Positions 36,625 through 47,600 of a stretch of DNA of 64,000 nt are shown piece by piece. Made by a program: the position numbers and the translations under genes. Position 1 is the first letter of the stretch; each line of letters begins with the position of its first letter. This DNA comes from Candidatus Thioglobus autotrophicus (GTDB taxonomy: Bacteria > Pseudomonadota > Gammaproteobacteria > PS1 > Pseudothioglobaceae): assembly GCF_001293165.1 (NCBI RefSeq), contig NZ_CP010552.1:310001-374000 (forward strand), read 5' to 3'. Under the pieces are notes generated by a model. That model did not search any database. It was not told the DNA's origin and worked only from the letters and a program-made list of their open reading frames with translations.

Positions 36625-37503
36625 ATGGAACATAACAGACAACTTATTGAACAATTTCTTGATTATTATTGGCTGTCATCGGGCGCTAGTCAGAACACCT
36701 TGTCTGCTTATCGATCTGATCTAACACTGTATTCAAAATGGCTAAATAAATCATCTTTAGAAAAATCTAGTGATGTTGATATTCTCAACTATTTTCAACA
36801 CCGACAAATCAGCCCTTCTACGCAAGCACGTATATTAACCTGCCTGAGAGTTTTTTATCAGCACCTATTGTCACAAAAACGGATAAAAACCAATCCAACT
36901 GCCAAACTTAGTCACCCAAAACAAGTGCAAAAGCTACCTATTTTTTTAAGTATTAATGAAGTTGAAAACCTACTTGACGCACCAGATCGGAAAACTATTT
37001 TCGGATTGCGAGATCGAGCCATGCTAGAGCTTTTATACTCTTGTGGATTGCGTGTTTCTGAGCTCATTAATTTAGAATTTCAACAGATTAATATCAACGA
37101 CGAATATATTCGAATTCTAGGCAAAGGCAATAAAGAGCGACTTTTGCCTATGGGCGAACTGGCCATGGAGTATCTTTCTCAATATGAAAAAGATGCTAGG
37201 CCTTTTTTAGCTAAAAAAGGACAAACTGACGGCTATTTTTTGTCTAATCGTGGCAGCAATATGAGTCGGCAAAACTTCTTTTATATTATTAAAGCTTATG
37301 CTCAAAGAGCAGGCATTGACAAACCATTATCGCCACACAGTCTACGTCATGCATTTGCAACGCATTTAGTACAACAAGGCGCAGATTTGCGTAGCGTACA
37401 ACTGATGCTTGGCCACAGTGATATTTCTACCACGCAAATATACACTCACATTCAAAATGTTCAACTAAAACTACAGCATAGCAAGCATCACCCCAGGGGT
37501 TAA
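36625..37503 (+). CDS. xerD: Tyrosine recombinase XerD
   Basis: A 292-residue housekeeping recombinase resolving chromosome dimers at dif with XerC. N-terminal SAM-like domain (residues 5-90: SSGASQNTLSAYRSDL), catalytic domain from about 105. Catalytic residues: Arg in SCGLRVSEL, Lys in GKGNKER, His-x-x-Arg in PHSLRHAFATHL, His in LGHSDISTTQIYTHI and the final Tyr. Length and lack of flanking attachment sites or cargo argue against an integrase of a mobile element. Begins just after the rplS terminator. Confidence 0.93.
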   Translation: MEHNRQLIEQFLDYYWLSSGASQNTLSAYRSDLTLYSKWLNKSSLEKSSDVDILNYFQHRQISPSTQARILTCLRVFYQHLLSQKRIKTNPTAKLSHPKQVQKLPIFLSINEVENLLDAPDRKTIFGLRDRAMLELLYSCGLRVSELINLEFQQININDEYIRILGKGNKERLLPMGELAMEYLSQYEKDARPFLAKKGQTDGYFLSNRGSNMSRQNFFYIIKAYAQRAGIDKPLSPHSLRHAFATHLVQQGADLRSVQLMLGHSDISTTQIYTHIQNVQLKLQHSKHHPRG

Positions 37504-37521
37504 CCGTCTACTAATCAAACC

Positions 37522-39642
37522 TTATTGTGATAATTCGGCCAATCTTTTTTGTCGATATTCTTTCAAAATAGCTTCAGTATAGCCATTTGGCTCACTCACC
37601 CCTCTATAAACCAAAGACAAGGCTGCTTTAAATGCGGTGCCATTGTAACTTGGCGCCATATTTTGATACAAAGGATCGTGTTGGTTTTGCTCATCTACAA
37701 CGAGTGCCATCTCTTTAAAAACTCGCTCTATTTGCTCTTTGCTACAAATCTCATGATGCAGCCAATTAGCCATATGTTGGCTAGAAATTCTCAGAGTTGC
37801 TCTATCCTCCATTAACCCCACTTGGTCAATATCCATCACTTTCGAGCAGCCCACACCTTGATCAATCCAGCGCACCACATAACCCAAAATACTTTGAGCA
37901 TTATTATTAAGCTCTGTTTGAATATCAGCCATACTTAACGTGGTGCTTGAATCCAATACTGGTGCCAATAGTAAATCTTGTTCATTAACTTCAAGCGGTG
38001 TTTGCATTAATTGTTGTTGTCTGGAAAAAACATCGAATCGGTGATAATGTGTTGCATGTAAAGTAGCAGCAGTTGGTGACGGCACCCAAGCACAATTAGC
38101 GCCCGCCTGTAAATGACCAAGCTTACTCTCAAGCATTTCACGCATTTGATCAGGCTGTGCCCACATACCTTTACCAATTTGCGCCTGTTTATACATACCA
38201 CAATTTAAACCCACTTGAACATTTAACACTTCATAGGCCTTAATCCAAGGTTGACTCTTAATTTTAGACTTGGGCAACATAACGCCAGCCTGCATACTGG
38301 TGTGTATTTCGTCTCCTGTTCGATCCAAGAACCCTGTGTTGATGAAAATGACACGCTTAGCAGCCACTTTAATACACGCTGCCAGATTAGTACTGGTACG
38401 GCGCTCTTCATCCATAATGCCAATTTTAAGCGTATTAGCGTTAAGCCCTAACGCCTGTTCAACTTTCTCAAATAACTTAATACTAAACGCCACTTCATCA
38501 GGGCCATGCATTTTAGGTTTGACAATGTACACGTTGCCTTTTTTGGAATTAGCGCCTAAATTCTTAATATCATGCAAAGCAATTAGTGTTGTCACCATAG
38601 CATCTAAAATACCTTCTGGCACTTCTTGATTATCTGGCGTTTTAATTAAATCAGTGAGCATGTGATGCCCAACATTGCGCACCAACATCAAGCTGCTGCC
38701 TGACAAGGTATTGGAGTCTCCATTGGCATCGGTGTAAGTTTTGTCTGTGTTAATTTTTCTAACAACCGTTTGCTCGCCTTTACAGAACTTAATTTCTAAA
38801 TCTCGCTTCATCAACCCTAAAAAATTACGATAAGCGCTAATCTTTTCCTCACTACCGACTGTCGCAACTGAATCCTCAAAGTCAATAATAGTTGTCAATG
38901 CCGATTCTAAGATAACATCTTGAACAGCCTGGGTAGCTGGATCAAGTACCAACTCAATATGAAGATTATGATGCTTAATTAAAATACTATTCTCAGTATT
39001 ACCCACAAAACTCTCTAAATTTTCCAGCTGCGTGGCACTCTTATCTGCCAATATAAAGACTGGCGTCTTTGAATGCATATCAATGGCAACAACCTGAGCG
39101 TAAGATCCTGTTTTCAACGGTATCGACTCATCTAAAAATGTATTAGTCCAGTTAATAACTTGAGCGGCTCGCTCCTCACCTTTAATCTTTTTATCGATTA
39201 CATCGCTACCGTACAAAGTGTCATACAAACTACCCCAACGTGCATTCAGCGCATTCAGAGCAAAACGCGCACTTGAAATAGGCACCACTAATTGAGGCCC
39301 AGCAATATGAGCAATTTCATCATCCACTGGCCCCAGATCCAACTCAAATGGTGCTGGCTTGGGCAGTAAATAACCAATATCTTGCAAAAACTGTTGATAG
39401 GCATCCAAATCAAACGCCCCTGCATTGTCTTGATGCCATTGATCAATTTTAGATTGCAGCTGATCACGCTGTAACAATAGCGCTTGATTTTGCTGTGTTA
39501 GTTCAGAAAAGATCGATAACAATTTAGGGAAAAAATCATCCACCTCAATATTCAAACCCGGCAAAACTTCTTGCCCTATAAATTGATACAAACTACGATT
39601 AACCTGAAAACCCGCTACACTCTGATACTCATTAACTAACAT
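37522..39642 (-). CDS. glcB: Malate synthase G
   Basis: A 706-residue monomeric malate synthase, near the 723 of E. coli GlcB. It condenses glyoxylate and acetyl-CoA to malate. Recognised blocks are NALNARWGSLYDTLYG, DFEDSVATVGSEEK, the metal-binding and catalytic GIMDEERRTSTNL, FINTGFLDRTGDEIHTSM and AGANCAWVPSPTAATLHA. It is the last gene of the aceA-aceK-rraA-glcB run, where E. coli would have aceB (isoform A). It overlaps the RraA-family gene by 7 bp. Confidence 0.96.
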   Translation of the reverse strand: MLVNEYQSVAGFQVNRSLYQFIGQEVLPGLNIEVDDFFPKLLSIFSELTQQNQALLLQRDQLQSKIDQWHQDNAGAFDLDAYQQFLQDIGYLLPKPAPFELDLGPVDDEIAHIAGPQLVVPISSARFALNALNARWGSLYDTLYGSDVIDKKIKGEERAAQVINWTNTFLDESIPLKTGSYAQVVAIDMHSKTPVFILADKSATQLENLESFVGNTENSILIKHHNLHIELVLDPATQAVQDVILESALTTIIDFEDSVATVGSEEKISAYRNFLGLMKRDLEIKFCKGEQTVVRKINTDKTYTDANGDSNTLSGSSLMLVRNVGHHMLTDLIKTPDNQEVPEGILDAMVTTLIALHDIKNLGANSKKGNVYIVKPKMHGPDEVAFSIKLFEKVEQALGLNANTLKIGIMDEERRTSTNLAACIKVAAKRVIFINTGFLDRTGDEIHTSMQAGVMLPKSKIKSQPWIKAYEVLNVQVGLNCGMYKQAQIGKGMWAQPDQMREMLESKLGHLQAGANCAWVPSPTAATLHATHYHRFDVFSRQQQLMQTPLEVNEQDLLLAPVLDSSTTLSMADIQTELNNNAQSILGYVVRWIDQGVGCSKVMDIDQVGLMEDRATLRISSQHMANWLHHEICSKEQIERVFKEMALVVDEQNQHDPLYQNMAPSYNGTAFKAALSLVYRGVSEPNGYTEAILKEYRQKRLAELSQ

Positions 39643-40115
39643 AATACTAACTCCTTAACAACAATAACACCGTCTTGATCGGCATATAAATAATCTCCAG
39701 GGATAAAATCTACGCCTGAAAAACTCACAGAAATGCCAGCCTCGCCTACACCTTTTTTAATGCTTTTTAACGGATGTGTACCCAATGCACGCACCCCAAT
39801 TGGCATCTTATTGATCATCTCAGAATCTCGAATAAGGCCATAAACAACCACACCAGACCAATTATTCTTAACCGCTTTTTCAGCCAGTTGATCGCCCAAC
39901 ATTGCGCAACGTTTTGAGCCGCCGCCGTCCACCACCAAAACTCGCCCTTGTCCGTCTGTATCTAGCATTTCTCTCACTAAAGAATTATCTTCAAAACATT
40001 TAATGGTGTGGATCATGCCGTAAAAATCTATCTTGGCACCATAGCCACAATAGACTGGATCCAAGTACTGAACATTGGGGTGTAGCTGGTCTGAAATGTC
40101 GCTGGTTTTCTGCAT
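39636..40115 (-). CDS. RraA-family protein
   Basis: A 159-residue protein of the RraA/MenG-like fold. Motifs: PVYCGYGAKIDFYGMIHTIKCFEDN, VLVVDGGGSKRCAMLGDQLAEKAVKNNWSGVVVYGLIRDSEMI and GVDFIPGDYLYADQDGVIVV. Family members include RraA, which inhibits RNase E, and 4-hydroxy-4-methyl-2-oxoglutarate/oxaloacetate aldolases using the same pocket. The gene is placed between aceK and glcB with close spacing, so a C4-acid role is possible, but sequence length and motif fit classical RraA. Function undecided. Confidence 0.85.
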   Translation of the reverse strand: MQKTSDISDQLHPNVQYLDPVYCGYGAKIDFYGMIHTIKCFEDNSLVREMLDTDGQGRVLVVDGGGSKRCAMLGDQLAEKAVKNNWSGVVVYGLIRDSEMINKMPIGVRALGTHPLKSIKKGVGEAGISVSFSGVDFIPGDYLYADQDGVIVVKELVLC

Positions 40116-40120
40116 AAGCG

Positions 40121-41875
40121 TTAGAGAGGTTGTGAATAAATTTGTGACATTCTGTAGCGTTGTCGATAAGGGTAATAGTCAATAATCTTGCCATTTTTAA
40201 TATTATCTTGTACAGATTTCCAATAATCAGCACTCAATAATTTTTCATAGGATTTGGCGAAAATTTGCTTGCTGTCATTTTGACTAAACATAAACAATTT
40301 GAATTCTTCTGGAAAAACGTCTTCAGGGCCTACGTAATACCAAGGCTCAGCAGCCATTTCATCCTCCTCATGTCTAGCAGCTGGAATCTTTCTAAAAACA
40401 GGTTGATCCATTGTAGTAATTTCATCATAATCATAAAAAACAACCCGATTTTGACGGGTAACACCAAAATTCTTAGTGAGCATATCACCTGGGAAAATAT
40501 CCGCATTAATCAGCTCGTCAATCGCTCGCCCGTAGTCATTAACAATATGCTTTAAATCTGCGTCATTGGCATTTTTCATATACAAATTAAGCGGAATCAT
40601 TTTGTTTTCCATATACAAATGCTTAATAATTAACAAATCACCTTCAATCGTAACATTTGAACCCACTTTGGTTTTTAGCTCGTTAAGCAGATCTTGATTC
40701 AGATCTCGAATGGGAAAAGCAACATTGGAAAACTCCCAGGTATCCGCTAGACGACCTACCTTACAGTGGTTTTTCACAAAGAAATATTTATCTTTAACCT
40801 GTTGCTTGGTAGCCGTCTTAGGTGGTGCAAAATTGTCATTAATAACTTTGAACACATAAGGAAACATAGGAAAGGTAAAAACTGTCATCACCATGCCTTT
40901 AATACCTGGGGCAAGAATCAGCTTTTCGCCGGTACTACGGGAATATTTCAAAAACCTTCGGTATAGCAAAGTTTTTCCGTGCTTATGCAGGCCAATAGAG
41001 CTGTAAAGCTCAGCTTTAGTTTTACCCGGAAGAAGTGTTTTTAAAAAATCAACAACAGCTGCAGGATAGTCTGTATCAATGAAAAAATACGACCTAGAAA
41101 AGCTAAAGACAATCGAGATATTGTCAACATCGGTCAATAATGCATCAATATATATTCCTGTTTTTTCATCATTTAATAAAACAATTAAAACAGGGCGAAC
41201 CTGATTATTCTTTAAAACAACTTCCCCTACAATATAAGCTGCCTTGCGCCTAAAGAAAGTACTTTTAACCAGTTGCAACTCAAACTCTTCATCTTCTGAT
41301 AAATTTAACTGCTTAACAAATTGTTCTTTTAAACGTAAGACATCACGTGTTAAATCTTGATAGGGCGTGACAAAGTTTAGCTCGGTAAAAACAGATTGCA
41401 GTGTTTGTTCTAACTGATGGGTTTTAATATAATGACTATTAATAATTGGGTCATCCATATCAATAAAAGTCGTTGATATGGATGGCTTAACAAAAATAAA
41501 GTTATTATTATAAAAACGCTTATCAAACAATAAGCAAAAGACTGAATTGTAAAAGGTTTCAGCTAGTTCTGGCTGCTTATAATTTGACGTTAGATTGATG
41601 TAAGCAAGCTTGGTGTTAATCCAAACCTGTTCATCAAACATATCTGTATTAATCTCCTTTTTAAGCTCAAGGCAAAACTGCTTGACCTGCTTATCATAAA
41701 AATAAAGGCGCGCTCTATAATCGTCCAATAATTGTCGCCATTCACAGCGATCAAATCGAGATTTAGCTTGCACAGAGGCTTGCTGAAAAACACAATAATG
41801 CCTTTCAAAGCCCACCAATATTTTTTTGGAAGTAGACTCAGGCAGATTGCTTGATTGCGTGCTCATTTCCATCAT
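40121..41875 (-). CDS. aceK: Isocitrate dehydrogenase kinase/phosphatase
   Basis: A 584-residue bifunctional enzyme that phosphorylates isocitrate dehydrogenase to divert isocitrate into the glyoxylate bypass, and reverses it. Visible features include the AceK domain with APGIKGMVMTVFTFPMFPYVFKVI (ATP-binding loop), DYGRAIDELINADIFPGDMLTKNFGVTRQNRVVFYDYDEI (catalytic loop and DFG-like aspartate) and FMFSQNDSKQIFAKSYEKLLSADYW. First ATG of MMEM is used; an ATG three codons on is equally possible. Follows aceA by 69 bp. Its presence implies a full TCA step at Icd to be controlled. Confidence 0.96.
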   Translation of the reverse strand: MMEMSTQSSNLPESTSKKILVGFERHYCVFQQASVQAKSRFDRCEWRQLLDDYRARLYFYDKQVKQFCLELKKEINTDMFDEQVWINTKLAYINLTSNYKQPELAETFYNSVFCLLFDKRFYNNNFIFVKPSISTTFIDMDDPIINSHYIKTHQLEQTLQSVFTELNFVTPYQDLTRDVLRLKEQFVKQLNLSEDEEFELQLVKSTFFRRKAAYIVGEVVLKNNQVRPVLIVLLNDEKTGIYIDALLTDVDNISIVFSFSRSYFFIDTDYPAAVVDFLKTLLPGKTKAELYSSIGLHKHGKTLLYRRFLKYSRSTGEKLILAPGIKGMVMTVFTFPMFPYVFKVINDNFAPPKTATKQQVKDKYFFVKNHCKVGRLADTWEFSNVAFPIRDLNQDLLNELKTKVGSNVTIEGDLLIIKHLYMENKMIPLNLYMKNANDADLKHIVNDYGRAIDELINADIFPGDMLTKNFGVTRQNRVVFYDYDEITTMDQPVFRKIPAARHEEDEMAAEPWYYVGPEDVFPEEFKLFMFSQNDSKQIFAKSYEKLLSADYWKSVQDNIKNGKIIDYYPYRQRYRMSQIYSQPL

Positions 41876-41944
41876 ATCACTTCATAAAGTAGTTAGCTTA
41901 TATCATAGTATAAACCAACTAACTTTATCAAAAAATATCAAGTT

Positions 41945-43249
41945 TTAGAACTGCTCTTCTTCAGTCGAACCTGTTAATGCTGTCACTGAAGATTTACCGC
42001 CTTGAATAACTGTTGTTACGTCATCAAAGTAACCTGCGCCCACTTCTTGTTGATGTGATGCAAAAGTATAGCCCTTCTCTGCTGCTGCAAATTCTGGCTC
42101 TTGTACCTTCTCTACGTAATGCTTCATACCTTCACCTTGAGCATATTCGTGCGCCAAATCAAACATGTTGTACCACATGTTATGAATACCTGCTAGCGTG
42201 ATAAACTGATACTTGTAACCCATTGCTGAAATATCTTCTTGGAAAGAAGCAATTTGAGAATCGGTTAAGTTTTTCTTCCAATTGAACGATGGTGAACAGT
42301 TGTAAGACAATATTTGGTTTGGATTTTCAGCTAAAACTGCTTCTGCAAACTCTCTCGCAAAACCTAAATCTGGTTTGCCTGTTTCACACCATACTAAATC
42401 AGCATATGGCGCATAAGAAACACCACGAGAAATTGCTTGATCAAGACCATTTTTAACCACGTAAAATCCTTCTGGAGTACGCTCACCGGTAACAAATGGC
42501 TCATCAATTGGATCTACATCTGAAGTGATTAATGTTGCCGCTTCTGCATCCGTACGTGCTAGTAGCACTGTTGGTACACCCATCACATCAGAGGCTAATC
42601 TCGCAGCATTTAATTTTTGAATTGCATCTTGAGTTGGTACCAATACCTTACCACCCATATGGCCACATTTTTTAACAGAAGCCAATTGGTCTTCAAAATG
42701 CACGCCTGATGCACCCGCAGCAATCATATTCTTCATTAATTCATAAGCGTTCAATACACCACCAAAACCTGCTTCAGCATCTGCCACAATTGGTAAGAAA
42801 TAATCAACGTAGCCCTTATCGCCAGGGTTAATGCCTTTAGCATGTTGAATTTCATCGGCACGTTTAAATGTGTTGTTGATACGACGTACCATTGTTGGCA
42901 CTGAATCATAAGCGTATAAAGATTGGTCCGGATACATAGTTTCCGATGTATTGCCGTCAGCAGCCACTTGCCAACCTGATAAATAAATAGCTTCAATACC
43001 TGCTTTAGCTTGTTGCATAGCTTGGCCCGCTGTAATAGCACCCATACAGTTAACATAACCTTTCTTAGAGCTGCCGTTAATTAGGTTCCATAATTGATCA
43101 GCACCATCCTTAGCATGTGTATGTTCAATTTGCTTAGATCCACGTAGTCGTACAACATCTTCAGCGCTATAGTCACGCTTAACATCTTTCCAGCGTGAAT
43201 TCTCAGCCCAGTCTTTTTCTAATGCTTGAATTTGTTCTTCTCTAGTCAT
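41945..43249 (-). CDS. aceA: Isocitrate lyase
   Basis: A 434-residue enzyme splitting isocitrate to glyoxylate and succinate. The catalytic signature KKCGH is at residues 193-197; other motifs are [28 protein letters not shown] and [18 protein letters not shown] 43249 is chosen because GGAGAAA precedes it and the five codons beyond are not conserved. It is the first gene of the bypass operon and divergent from iclR, with putative operator repeats between them. Confidence 0.97.
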   Translation of the reverse strand: MTREEQIQALEKDWAENSRWKDVKRDYSAEDVVRLRGSKQIEHTHAKDGADQLWNLINGSSKKGYVNCMGAITAGQAMQQAKAGIEAIYLSGWQVAADGNTSETMYPDQSLYAYDSVPTMVRRINNTFKRADEIQHAKGINPGDKGYVDYFLPIVADAEAGFGGVLNAYELMKNMIAAGASGVHFEDQLASVKKCGHMGGKVLVPTQDAIQKLNAARLASDVMGVPTVLLARTDAEAATLITSDVDPIDEPFVTGERTPEGFYVVKNGLDQAISRGVSYAPYADLVWCETGKPDLGFAREFAEAVLAENPNQILSYNCSPSFNWKKNLTDSQIASFQEDISAMGYKYQFITLAGIHNMWYNMFDLAHEYAQGEGMKHYVEKVQEPEFAAAEKGYTFASHQQEVGAGYFDDVTTVIQGGKSSVTALTGSTEEEQF

Positions 43250-43344
43250 TGTATTTCTCCTCATTATGGATTTTATTAATTAGTTACTTTATGTGTGAGA
43301 GTCATGATACTGATTTTTTTAACTTCTTTTCATTATATAATATA

Positions 43345-43430
43345 GTATTTCACAATATGAATAAATAATGAGTTTTTGATGAATATTTCACTATACAAAA
43401 AATAATTCCTTAATATAATGTGAAGTTTTA
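43345..43430. promoter_or_regulatory. Candidate IclR operator repeats in aceA-iclR gap
   Basis: The 193-bp divergent gap holds three copies of a TTTCAC-type motif: GTATTTCACAATAT (43345-43358), ATATTTCACTATAC (43383-43396) and, on the other strand, AAACTTCACATTAT (43416-43429). Two are direct and one inverted, between both start codons. Their position fits binding by the divergently encoded IclR protein. The sequence differs from the E. coli IclR site as I recall it, so the link is inferred from position and repetition. Confidence 0.5.
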
Positions 43431-43442
43431 TAATACGAAAAA

Positions 43443-44141
43443 ATGATCATGACAGCAATCAACCCGATAGAAAAAAAAGTTACCGCCATTGAAAAGAGTC
43501 TCATTATTTTGTCTATCTTTTCAATGGAAAAACCCTCTCTAAGCCTGAAAGAGATTTGTGATCAGGTTGGGTTTAATGCGTCAACGACCTATCGGATTTT
43601 GCATACACTATCGGAATACGGCTATATTATTAGAACAGCAGACAAAAATTACTGCATTGGCACCACACCCCTATCTTTAAGTGCCATTTATCAAAAAACT
43701 AATCAGTTAACTCAAATTAGTCCAGTGGTTGACCACATTCGAGACATGAGTAATGAAACTTCTTCATTCTTTATTCAGCAAGACAACGACAGAATTTGCC
43801 TATATCGCGCGCATTCGCGAGACATGATCAGACATAATATTGATGTTGGCACGCAACTAGAACTTAATCGTGGCGCCTCTGGCAGGGTGATCTTGGCTTA
43901 TGGTCGACGCTTACAAGACAAGGCTGGTTTTTTTAAAAATATTCGCGACAAGGGTTATTATTTGTCAGTTAATGAACATAACGCCGCTTTGTTCGCTGTC
44001 TCGAAACCCATCTTATCGGAAAGTGGACAACTGATTGGTGCGCTAACTATTTCAGGGCCTATTAGCCGCTTTAACGAAGAAAGGAAGCAATTCTTTTTAG
44101 ACTTGTTAACCGAGCAGATTGGACAAGTTAAAATTCTTTAG
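43443..44141 (+). CDS. IclR-family transcriptional regulator
   Basis: A 232-residue regulator. Residues about 10-70 form the winged HTH (IEKSLIILSIFSMEKPSLSLKEICDQVGFNASTTYRILHTL), residues about 80-230 the IclR effector domain (ISPVVDHIRDMSNETSSFFIQQDND; LNRGASGRVILAYG; ISGPISRFNEE). Divergent from aceA, which is the E. coli logic of iclR and aceBAK, so control of the bypass by a small acid is likely. Two ATGs (43443 and 43449) compete as start; neither has a strong ribosome-binding site. Convergent with greA, 6 bp apart. Confidence 0.9.
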   Translation: MIMTAINPIEKKVTAIEKSLIILSIFSMEKPSLSLKEICDQVGFNASTTYRILHTLSEYGYIIRTADKNYCIGTTPLSLSAIYQKTNQLTQISPVVDHIRDMSNETSSFFIQQDNDRICLYRAHSRDMIRHNIDVGTQLELNRGASGRVILAYGRRLQDKAGFFKNIRDKGYYLSVNEHNAALFAVSKPILSESGQLIGALTISGPISRFNEERKQFFLDLLTEQIGQVKIL

Positions 44142-44147
44142 ACAATT

Positions 44148-44624
44148 TTACAAATATTCTACGCTTAAAATTTCGTAAACAATGTCGCCTCTGGGGGCTT
44201 TTACAGTAACTTCATCACCCTCTTCATTACCCATAAGGGCGCTGGCAATAGGTGAATGGCAAGAAATTTTATGTTGGTTAATATCCGCCTCATCTTCACC
44301 GACAATCTGATAAGTAATTTCACTATCATCTTCCAAATTCATTAGACTAATCGTTGTTCCAAATACACAGCGACCATTTTGAATAAGCTTGGCCACATCA
44401 ATGATTTGCATGCGTGAAAGTTTTGATTCAATTTCTTTAATTCGGCCTTCACAAAAACTCTGCTCTTCTTTGGCCGCATGATATTCTGCATTCTCTTTTA
44501 GATCGCCATGAGCACGCGCCGTAGCAATATCTTGTACAATACGAGGACGTTCAACATCTTTCAGTTTTAAAAGTTCAGCTTCTAATGCTTTTGCACCAGC
44601 AACTGTCATTGGAATATTTTCCAT
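44148..44624 (-). CDS. greA: Transcription elongation factor GreA
   Basis: A 158-residue factor that rescues backtracked RNA polymerase. N-terminal coiled coil (residues about 8-75) has the conserved acidic tip in [19 protein letters not shown]; the C-terminal FKBP-like domain shows [33 protein letters not shown]. Length matches E. coli. It follows carB by 11 bp, the common carA-carB-greA arrangement. Confidence 0.97.
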   Translation of the reverse strand: MENIPMTVAGAKALEAELLKLKDVERPRIVQDIATARAHGDLKENAEYHAAKEEQSFCEGRIKEIESKLSRMQIIDVAKLIQNGRCVFGTTISLMNLEDDSEITYQIVGEDEADINQHKISCHSPIASALMGNEEGDEVTVKAPRGDIVYEILSVEYL

Positions 44625-44635
44625 ACTGCCCTTTC

Positions 44636-47600
44636 TTAGTTATTAAGAGATTGTACCGTTCTTACTGTAATCTCTTCATGCGTTTTTAAACCATCAAGCA
44701 TTGCAAACGCCGCCGCTACAGTTGTCGTAAATGGCACCTTGTGCACCAATGCTTGGCAGCGAATTGCTGCAGCATCTTCAACACCTTGGGTATCTTCGGT
44801 AGAATTAATAATTAAATCAATGACATCATTTTTAATCATATCGACAATATGCGGTGAACCTTCTGATACTTTATTAACCATTTCACATTCAAGACCTGCT
44901 TCAATCAAGGTATCTCTATTACTACGAGTGGCCACCAAGCTAAACCCTTGTTGCGATAATTTTTCACCCAAACCTACTAAATCATCACGATCTAGGCGTC
45001 GCAGACTAACAAAAACAGTACCTTTTTCAGGGGCACGAGATCCTGCTGCTAATTGCGCTTTATCAAAAGCAGAAGCAAAGTCATCACCAATGCCCATCAC
45101 TTCGCCCGTAGAACGCATTTCTGGGCCTAAAATTGGATCAACACCTAAGAATTTATTAAATGGAAATACCGCCTCTTTAACACTGTAATGTTTTGGAATA
45201 ATTTCCTTGGTAAAGCCTAACTCTTTCAAAGATTTTCCAGACATAACGCGTGCGGCAATATTAGCCAATGGCGCACTAATGGCTTTGGAAACAAAAGGCA
45301 CAGTACGTGAAGCGCGGGGATTAACCTCAATAACGAAAATTTCTCCATCTTGGTAGGCCAGCTGAGTATTCATCAAACCAACAACCTTTAACGCTTTCGC
45401 CATCGCAACGACTTGAGCGCGCATTTCATCTAAAACATCACTCTCTAATGAGTAAGGTGGCAGAGAGCAAGCAGAGTCTCCTGAGTGGATGCCTGCTTGC
45501 TCAATATGCTGCATAATGCCGCCAATGACCACATCCTCGCCATCACAAATAACATCAATATCTACTTCAATAGCATGGTCTAAAAACGAATCTAGCAACA
45601 CTGGTGAATCATTGGATACTTGTACAGCTGTGTGCATATAGTGGTCTAATGAATCTTTATCATAAACAATTTCCATAGCGCGACCGCCCAATACATAAGA
45701 TGGGCGTACTACCAGTGGAAAACCAATGGCATCAGCAATAGCTTGCGCTTGTTCTAATGAACGTGCTGTACCATTTAAAGGTTGCTTCAAATTAAGCTCT
45801 TGCAATAAGGCAGAAAAACGTTCACGATCTTCTGCTAGATCAATTGCATCTGGACTAGTACCGATAATCTTTGCACCGCTTTTTTCTAAAGCTTCTGCCA
45901 ATTTAAGCGGCGTTTGCCCACCATAATGCACAATAATGCCATCTGGATTTTCAATATCTACCACTGCGAGCACATCTTCCAGCGTTAATGGCTCAAAATA
46001 CAGGCGATCCGAAATATCGTAATCGGTTGAAACTGTCTCAGGATTACAGTTGACCATAATGGTTTCAAAACCATCTTCTCGCAATGCGAGAGAAGCATGT
46101 ACACAACAATAATCAAACTCAATGCCTTGACCAATTCGATTTGGGCCACCGCCTAAAATCATGATCTTTTTCTTGTCTGTTGGATTTGCCTCACACACTT
46201 GCTGATAAGTTGAATATAAATAGGCCGTTTGTGTGTCGAACTCAGCGGCACAACTATCAACACGCTTAAAAACTGGCTTAATATTGAGCGCTTTACGGCG
46301 CTCACGCACAGAAGACTCGTTACAATTTAGTAGTTGACCAAGTCGCGCATCTGAGAAACCTTTACGCTTTAAAGCAAACATATCGTCTGCTGAAATATCC
46401 GTAAGACTAACACCGTTAATTTGCATTTCACTTGATACAATATCTTCAATTTGCGCCAAGAACCAGGGATCTACTTTAGATAAGTCAAACACTTCTTCTA
46501 AGCTCATGCCGAGTCTAAAGGCATCAGCCAAATAAAAAATACGCTCACCGCGCGCAGTAATACATTCTGAACGAATTTTATTACGTGCATCATCTGCATT
46601 TAAATCAACAATCGGATCTAATCCAACCTTGTCTGTTTCCAGGCCTCTTAAGGCTTTTTGTAATGACTCTTGGAAGGTTGAGCCCATGGCCATGACTTCA
46701 CCCACTGACTTCATCTGCGTGGTTAGGCGATCATCTGCTTTGGGAAATTTTTCAAAAGCAAAGCGTGGGATTTTAGTCACAACATAATCAATACTCGGCT
46801 CAAATGAGGCTGGGGTTTTGCCGCCAGTAATATCATTATCAAGCTCGTCCAATGTATAGCCCACAGCCAGCTTAGCTGCAACCTTAGCAATCGGAAATCC
46901 TGTTGCTTTCGAAGCTAGCGCTGATGAGCGTGATACGCGCGGATTCATTTCAATAATAGTTAAACGGCCATTCTCAGGATTAAGGGCAAATTGTACATTT
47001 GAGCCACCTGTATCGACGCCGATCTCACGTAATACTGCCAAAGAAGCGTTACGCATCACTTGGTACTCTTTGTCCGTTAAGGTTTGCGCTGGGGCAACGG
47101 TAATAGAATCACCTGTATGTACGCCCATCGGATCAAAGTTTTCAATAGAGCAAATAATAATACAATTGTCTTTGGTGTCACGCACCACTTCCATCTCAAA
47201 CTCTTTCCAACCTAGAATAGATTCCTCAACCAGAAGTTCATTGGTTGGAGACAGATCTAGTCCGCGCTCACAAATTTCAACGAATTCTTCTTTGTTAAAA
47301 GCAATACCACCACCTGATCCACCCATAGTAAATGACGGACGAATAACGGTTGGATAGCCAACAGTTGCCTGAACTTCAAACGCCTCTTCCAATGTATGTG
47401 CAACAGCTGCTTTTGGCATATCTAGACCAATTTTTAACATAGCTTCGCGGAATAAATCACGGTCTTCTGCTTTGTCAATTGCTTCTTTTCTAGCGCCAAT
47501 CATCTCAACGCCATGCTTTTCTAAGACGCCGTGACGCTCTAAATCAAGCGCACAATTAAGTGCTGTTTGTCCACCCATAGTTGGCAAAAGCGCATCTGGC

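Noticed and set aside
36625-37503. Integrase of a mobile element
   Set aside because: The protein has XerD length and motifs, no attachment sites or cargo genes flank it, and rplS and glcB on either side are housekeeping.
44739-45188. 149-codon open frame opposite carB
   Set aside because: Antisense to a conserved carB region; no recognisable protein features.
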